From Stenotrophomonas sp. Iso1 (lineage in GTDB: Bacteria > Pseudomonadota > Gammaproteobacteria > Xanthomonadales > Xanthomonadaceae), in assembly GCF_027497995.1 (NCBI RefSeq), contig NZ_JAODBT010000001.1, forward strand, positions 1,886,488 through 1,950,487: a stretch of 64,000 nt of DNA. Reading direction: 5' to 3'. Shown in pieces: positions 59,990 to 64,000 of the stretch. Numbering within the stretch: position 1 is the first letter of the stretch; each line of letters opens with the position of its first letter. A program made the position numbers and the translations under genes. The notes under the pieces were generated by a model. That model saw only the letters and a list, made by a program, of their open reading frames with translations, did not search any database and was not told where the DNA came from.

Positions 59990-61432
59990 TCAGTCGTTGA
60001 GCAGGTAATGTGCGCCGAGGCTGTGCTGCCGCTTCAGGGCGGCGCGCAGCATGCGTTCGATCAGACGGCCCTGCCAGCTCTCGGAAATCCCGGCATCGGC
60101 AAGTAGATGGAGTTGTGCAGCGCGCATGTTCTTGCGGCTGCGTATTGGGCCCATGGATTGCCAGGAGAGCGTACGCAGACGCATGAGCGCGTCAGTATCG
60201 GCGCTCACTCCACGGTCGATCCATTGTTCGCTGCCGGATCCAGGTAACTGCAGTTGCATGTAAGACAGCCGTCGTCCCAGCCTGCAGCCGAAAACCACAC
60301 CCTCCAGTAATGAGTTGCTCGCCAATCGGTTGGCACCGTGCACGCCATTGCCGGCCACTTCACCTACCGCATATAGGCCATGCAGGGAGCTTCGGCCATC
60401 AAGGTCAGTAGCTATTCCTCCCATATGGAAGTGCACCGCCGGTGTGATGGGGATGCGTTGTTGGCGTGGGTCAATGCCGTGCTGCGCACACTGCGCGGCA
60501 ACGGTGGGGAAGTGTTGTATCCAGTCGCCTTTCAATAGGGTGGCGTCCAGCCACACCCGTTTGCCTGCTTGTCGGTACTGCCAGACATGTCGGGCGACAA
60601 GGTCACGGGGCGCCAGATCTCCTGCCGGATGCAATGCCTGCATGATGCGCTGGCCATCATCGTCGACCAGGATGGCTCCGGCTCCACGCAGCGCTTCGGT
60701 GATGAGTGGCAGCCTGCCGGAAGCGGGGACATCAAGTGCGGTGGGATGAAACTGAAGCATTTCCATATCCCGCAGCGCAGCGCCGGCGGCTTGCGCCAGA
60801 GCCAGGCCATTGCCATCTGCGCCGGCAGGGTTGGTGGTGGCTGCGAACAGCGCTCCACAGCCGCCGGTAGCCAAGACCAGCTCAGCGCAGTCAATGTCTT
60901 GATGCGGGCCACTATGACCAAGCAATCGTACACCGGCGACGCGGCCTCCTCGCAATAGCAATGCTTCGAGTACAGCCGGAGGGTGCCAGTGAATGTGCGG
61001 GGCATGGCGCGCGGCGTCGGTCAGGGCTTGGAGTAGTGCCAATCCGCTGGCATCGCCGCCGGCATGAACGATGCGTGCGCAGCGATGGCCACCTTCATGC
61101 CCCAGTAGCAGGCGACGGCCTTGCCTATCGAAGTTGACACCCTGCTGCTGCAGCCAGCGCACGGCGATGGGCGCGCGGCTGGTGAGATAGCGCACGGCGT
61201 CGGAACAGTTATGGCCGGCGCCCGCGAGCATCGTGTCACGGGCATGGGCGTCGACGCTGTCGTTGACGTCCATGGCCGCTGCGATCCCGCCCTGCGCCAA
61301 GGCGGTTGAACAGTCGCTTCCGCTGGGTGCCCGACCGATCAATGTCACGGGCCGAGGCGCTGCCGCCAGCGCTACCGTCAGACCGGCGATGCCACAACCC
61401 ACGACGACCAAAGGCGGTGCGTTCTTGGTCAC
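59990..61432 (-). CDS. nadB: L-aspartate oxidase
   Basis: Oxidises L-aspartate to iminoaspartate, the first step of the aspartate route to NAD. It is a 480-residue flavoprotein of the succinate dehydrogenase family: VVVGCGIAGLTVALAA (FAD), LQFHPTAL and VHFHMGGIATDLDG (active-site His), ANRLASNSLLEGVVFG. It is about 60 residues shorter than E. coli NadB (540), lacking part of the C-terminal helical region. NadB can use fumarate or quinones instead of O2, which suits the anaerobic setting. The start is GTG at 61432, overlapping nadA by 4 bases. Confidence 0.93.
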   Translation of the reverse strand: MTKNAPPLVVVGCGIAGLTVALAAAPRPVTLIGRAPSGSDCSTALAQGGIAAAMDVNDSVDAHARDTMLAGAGHNCSDAVRYLTSRAPIAVRWLQQQGVNFDRQGRRLLLGHEGGHRCARIVHAGGDASGLALLQALTDAARHAPHIHWHPPAVLEALLLRGGRVAGVRLLGHSGPHQDIDCAELVLATGGCGALFAATTNPAGADGNGLALAQAAGAALRDMEMLQFHPTALDVPASGRLPLITEALRGAGAILVDDDGQRIMQALHPAGDLAPRDLVARHVWQYRQAGKRVWLDATLLKGDWIQHFPTVAAQCAQHGIDPRQQRIPITPAVHFHMGGIATDLDGRSSLHGLYAVGEVAGNGVHGANRLASNSLLEGVVFGCRLGRRLSYMQLQLPGSGSEQWIDRGVSADTDALMRLRTLSWQSMGPIRSRKNMRAAQLHLLADAGISESWQGRLIERMLRAALKRQHSLGAHYLLND

Positions 61433-62448
61433 GGTTCATCACGTCGGCCGACACTCAGCATTCTATGTAACGCTGCGCGTGCGGATATCGCCACTGCGCG
61501 GGGGATCTCCACCGCATGACGGAGTTCGGTCAGGCAGGCGTGGATATTCGGCAAAGTGATCCGCTTCATGTGGGGACACAGATTGCAGGGCTTGATGATC
61601 TCGATGGCGGGAAACTGATTACGTAGGTTATCGGCCATGGAACACTCTGTGACCAACGCCACTCTTGTTGGCTGCTCCTTCCTCAGCCAACTTGCCATCG
61701 CGGTGGTGGAACCCACGAAGTCCGCCTCGGCCAGCACCTCGGGGGAGCATTCTGGATGCGCTACCACTTGCGCATCGAAGCGCTCGCGGGTGTGCCGTAC
61801 CTGTTGTGCTGTGAATTGCTCATGGACTTCACAACGTCCTTCCCACAGCACCAGTTCCACCTCGGTGCGCGAGGCAACGTGACGGCCCAGATACTGGTCG
61901 GGGATGAATATCACCTTGTCCGTGCCCATCGCCTCGACAACCTGCACGGCATTGGCCGAGGTGCAGCATGCATCCGACGCGGCTTTCACCGCAGCACTGG
62001 TGTTGACGTAGCTGACCACCGGCGCGCCAGGGTGAAGTGCACGCAATTGGTGGACATCATCGGCCGTGATGGACGCGGCCAACGAGCAACCTGCTTCCAG
62101 GTCAGGAATGAGGACGATGCGATCGGGTGCAAGGATTTTGGCGGTCTCTGCCATGAAGTGAACACCACACATCACGATGAAGTCGGCGTCACAATCGGCA
62201 GCGGCCTGCGCCAGCGCCAAGGAGTCACCAGTGACGTCGGCAACGCCGTGAAAGATTTCCGGTGACTGATAGCTGTGCGCCATGACGACGGCCCGTCGGT
62301 AGCGCTTGAGGCGATTGATGGCATCCACCCAAGGCAGATGCAGCGGCCATTCAAGGCAGGGAACCGTGGTGCCGACGCGCGTGATCAGGTCGCTGTATTG
62401 GTCCTCCAGTTCCGGCGTCCATGCAGGACGGAATTCCGAGGTGATCAT
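61429..62448 (-). CDS. nadA: Quinolinate synthase
   Basis: Condenses iminoaspartate with dihydroxyacetone phosphate to quinolinate, using an oxygen-sensitive 4Fe-4S cluster. The 339 residues hold the repeats with the cluster cysteines: VMCGVHFMAETAKIL, SDACCTSANA and KPCNLCPHMKRI, plus the substrate motif VVMAHSYQSPEI. It overlaps ubiT upstream and nadB downstream by 4 bases each. No nadC is in the window; the quinolinate phosphoribosyltransferase also serves the kynurenine route and must be elsewhere. Confidence 0.95.
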   Translation of the reverse strand: MITSEFRPAWTPELEDQYSDLITRVGTTVPCLEWPLHLPWVDAINRLKRYRRAVVMAHSYQSPEIFHGVADVTGDSLALAQAAADCDADFIVMCGVHFMAETAKILAPDRIVLIPDLEAGCSLAASITADDVHQLRALHPGAPVVSYVNTSAAVKAASDACCTSANAVQVVEAMGTDKVIFIPDQYLGRHVASRTEVELVLWEGRCEVHEQFTAQQVRHTRERFDAQVVAHPECSPEVLAEADFVGSTTAMASWLRKEQPTRVALVTECSMADNLRNQFPAIEIIKPCNLCPHMKRITLPNIHACLTELRHAVEIPRAVAISARAALHRMLSVGRRDEP

Positions 62449-63287
62449 GTCGCCTCCCTGATGCCCCGATGAGCGTCACGGGCCCGGGCTGCGAATAGTG
62501 CGGCGCGTTGGAGCAGGATGCGGCGGCCCAACGGAAGCGCTTCCCATGGAAGCCTGTCCAGCAGATTGCGCAGGGTCAGACCCAATTCGGTGTCTCCAAT
62601 TAATGTCAGTCTGCGCTGGAAGAACAGGGTGTCGGCGTCCTGCTGGCGGCTGGCCAACATCAACAGATCAGTGAAGCTCCCGCTCACGATGGCTTCGGCA
62701 GGATCCTCGCTCGATTTCAATCCGCCGGGATGTAGTTCAAACACCCAATCCAAACCGAGGTCATCAATCCGAATGCCCAGCCGCCGGCCCACCACCGACT
62801 GCAATGTGTGCATGACCTGTGGTGAAGCGATGCTGGGCGCCAATAGCCGTACCCCAAGCGATTGCCGTAGGAGAGGCGGAAGGCGCGATATCAGCGACTT
62901 CCAGCGGCGCGGCGGCGGCATCAAGCGCAACCATTGCGAGTGCTTTTCACGATCAGGATAAGTGGCCATGCCGGGCTCTGTCAGGAGTGGGGAGGAAGAC
63001 GCCGAGGTGCGTTGATGCTGATGCGCTTCGGCGACCAGCAATGCCATCAGATGCGCGACACTGTCGGCCGACACACCGCAGCGCTTGGCCAGGCGTTGGG
63101 CGCGCTGTTGGACGTTTGATTCGCGATTGGGGTCGTACTGTGGAAGACCGGCGCGACGCTTGGCCCCACCCGCTACGCCCGCGAGCCGCAGACGGCGGGC
63201 CAAGAGAAGCACCATGTCGCTATCTATCCTGTCGATGCCATGACGGGCACCAGCAAGCACCAGAAGATTCAGGTGTTGAACTAGCAT
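62445..63287 (-). CDS. ubiT: UbiT with an N-terminal AroQ-type chorismate mutase domain
   Basis: A 280-residue fusion. The C-terminal part (about 108-280) is the SCP2 lipid-binding protein UbiT, needed for O2-independent ubiquinone synthesis; DADTLFFQRRLTLIGDTELG is almost identical to E. coli YhbT. Residues 1-95 align without gaps to E. coli chorismate mutase (offset 4): Arg15, Arg32, Lys43, Asp52, Arg55 and Gln92 match catalytic Arg11, Arg28, Lys39, Asp48, Arg51 and Gln88; only Ser84 is changed (Ala88). So the domain may bind or convert chorismate, the precursor of the ubiquinone ring. A linker of about 15 Ser/Thr-rich residues joins them. The start at 63287 has a weak ribosome site; the frame is open to 63461. 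Confidence 0.9.
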   Translation of the reverse strand: MLVQHLNLLVLAGARHGIDRIDSDMVLLLARRLRLAGVAGGAKRRAGLPQYDPNRESNVQQRAQRLAKRCGVSADSVAHLMALLVAEAHQHQRTSASSSPLLTEPGMATYPDREKHSQWLRLMPPPRRWKSLISRLPPLLRQSLGVRLLAPSIASPQVMHTLQSVVGRRLGIRIDDLGLDWVFELHPGGLKSSEDPAEAIVSGSFTDLLMLASRQQDADTLFFQRRLTLIGDTELGLTLRNLLDRLPWEALPLGRRILLQRAALFAARARDAHRGIREAT

Positions 63288-63366
63288 GGGAGCCGCACTG
63301 AAGAGCAGTCTCGGAGCAGATGTGCCTTGGCCATGACGCCAGTGTCTGGATAGAAGGAGTAGGCGG

Positions 63367-63409
63367 CATCCTATGGCGAACGCGGTGGGGCACACCTGAC
63401 TTAGGTCAA
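63367..63409 (-). promoter_or_regulatory. FNR/ANR-like promoter for ubiT-nadA-nadB
   Basis: Read on the minus strand, TTGAC-CTAA-GTCAG (63409-63396) is a 7-of-10 match to the FNR/ANR consensus, and TAGGAT (63373-63368) lies at the -10 distance expected for a class II site. Predicted transcription begins near 63362, some 75 bases before the ubiT start. It overlaps the stop codon of the next gene upstream. Confidence 0.5.
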
Positions 63410-63996
63410 GCCGCCTTTCGTCCAAGTTCAACCGCCGCTGCCGGAATGTAGTGGCAGGCACCGCGCCAGCAGCGGCATACCACGGTCAGCGTGATGGCGT
63501 AAGCCAGCGCAAGAGCAATGCCCGCCAGCCAGGCCGGTGCTGCTCGCGCCGTGGCGGTGAGCAACAACATTGCAGCAATTGCATGTGCCAGCAGCAGGCG
63601 GTGTTTGAGTGCTTCCGGAAGCAGTCGATCAACCCCCGGCACACGCACGCCACGCGGTTGTCGCCGCCGCAGTTCCAGCCAGCAGAGGAAGCTAGTGATT
63701 TCCAGCAGCATGCCCAGCAACAACCAGGGCAATCCGATGGCGATGACCAGCACACCGGCAACGTTGGCTGCAGGTACCTGCAACAGCCATGTAGGCCAAA
63801 GTGCGACCAGGCATGCCGCTGTCAATGCGCCGCAGCCCAGAGACCAGAATTTCCGGAGCGTGGGATTTCGTTGATGAGGTGAGCGCCACTGCAGTATCCA
63901 TACGGTCAGACAGAAGGCCAGTCCAGGGAGGGATAACCAAACTATTCGGACATGGCTGTTGCTGTGCGATACGTCATACATCGTTAAGGACAGCAC
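63406..63996 (-). CDS. Integral membrane protein of unknown function, 5' end possibly beyond window
   Basis: A protein of about 190 residues with four or five membrane helices (IVWLSLPGLAFCLTVWILQW, then GCGALTAACLVALWPTWLLQ, GVLVIAIGLPWLLLGMLLEI, LLLAHAIAAMLLLTATARAA, AGIALALAYAITLTVVC). No family recognised. The start may be ATG at 63981 or GTG at 63996, but the frame has no stop before the edge. It sits upstream of ubiT in the same direction and could belong to a respiratory gene cluster outside the window. Confidence 0.65.
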   Translation of the reverse strand: MLSLTMYDVSHSNSHVRIVWLSLPGLAFCLTVWILQWRSPHQRNPTLRKFWSLGCGALTAACLVALWPTWLLQVPAANVAGVLVIAIGLPWLLLGMLLEITSFLCWLELRRRQPRGVRVPGVDRLLPEALKHRLLLAHAIAAMLLLTATARAAPAWLAGIALALAYAITLTVVCRCWRGACHYIPAAAVELGRKAA

Positions 63997-64000
63997 TACT

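Overview
The window (about 64 kb, high GC) comes from a gammaproteobacterium of the Xanthomonadaceae, most likely Stenotrophomonas-like. The grounds are a greA-rpfE-recJ block of rpf-locus type, a FadD/RpfB-type acyl-CoA ligase, EfpL, the ppsA/ppsR divergent pair, Xanthomonadaceae-type small proteins, and two short REP-like hairpins that begin GTAGTGC and resemble Stenotrophomonas SMAG elements. Genus is an inference.

Layout. 1-12.9 kb: fatty-acid, serine and signalling genes: fadD (cut by the left edge), serA divergent from a D-2-hydroxyglutarate dehydrogenase, a DUF2388/DUF4105/histidine-kinase set, efpL, a 3-hydroxyacyl-CoA dehydrogenase, a PAS-GGDEF-EAL protein, HMG-CoA lyase and an enoyl-CoA hydratase. 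13.8-16.2 kb: ferrous iron uptake operon feoA-feoB plus a small Cys-rich membrane protein, behind a Fur-like box. 16.6-25.7 kb: dapB, then carA-(DUF)-carB-greA-rpfE-recJ, largely overlapping. 25.9-39.9 kb: tadA, orn, EcsC-like protein, ppsA/ppsR, DUF1249, nudix, pssA, class III PHA synthase genes phaE-phaC, small envelope proteins, tex and an orphan receiver protein.

40.0-50.6 kb is a compact integrative element inserted in tRNA-Leu(CAA). It carries a P4-type integrase, a single-chain Type ISP restriction-modification enzyme (1643 aa), an AlpA regulator, a CHC2 zinc-finger primase protein and a TOPRIM/DUF3987 replication gene broken by an internal deletion. It ends in an imperfect copy of the tRNA 3' end. 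Matching sets of 12-bp-spaced GGGGGCA repeats lie inside both ends. 50.6-52.0 kb looks like remnants of another element. 52.0-56.3 kb holds accessory genes: RidA/LysR, an Rrf2 regulator with a GliT-like flavoprotein and a divergent methyltransferase, and a HEPN-like protein.

56.2-63.4 kb is the most interesting region. It is a set of oxygen-independent versions of biosynthetic steps that normally need O2: ubiD-like decarboxylase, ubiU and ubiV on the plus strand, facing ubiT-nadA-nadB on the minus strand with 4-base overlaps. UbiU and UbiV keep their four 4Fe-4S cysteines each. UbiT carries an N-terminal AroQ-type chorismate mutase domain whose catalytic residues are nearly all present. An FNR/ANR-like box with a -10-like element at class II spacing precedes each arm. 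In a family where NAD is thought to be made by the O2-requiring kynurenine route, pairing nadAB with ubiTUV suggests a regulated module that keeps both ubiquinone and NAD synthesis running during anaerobic (probably denitrifying) growth.
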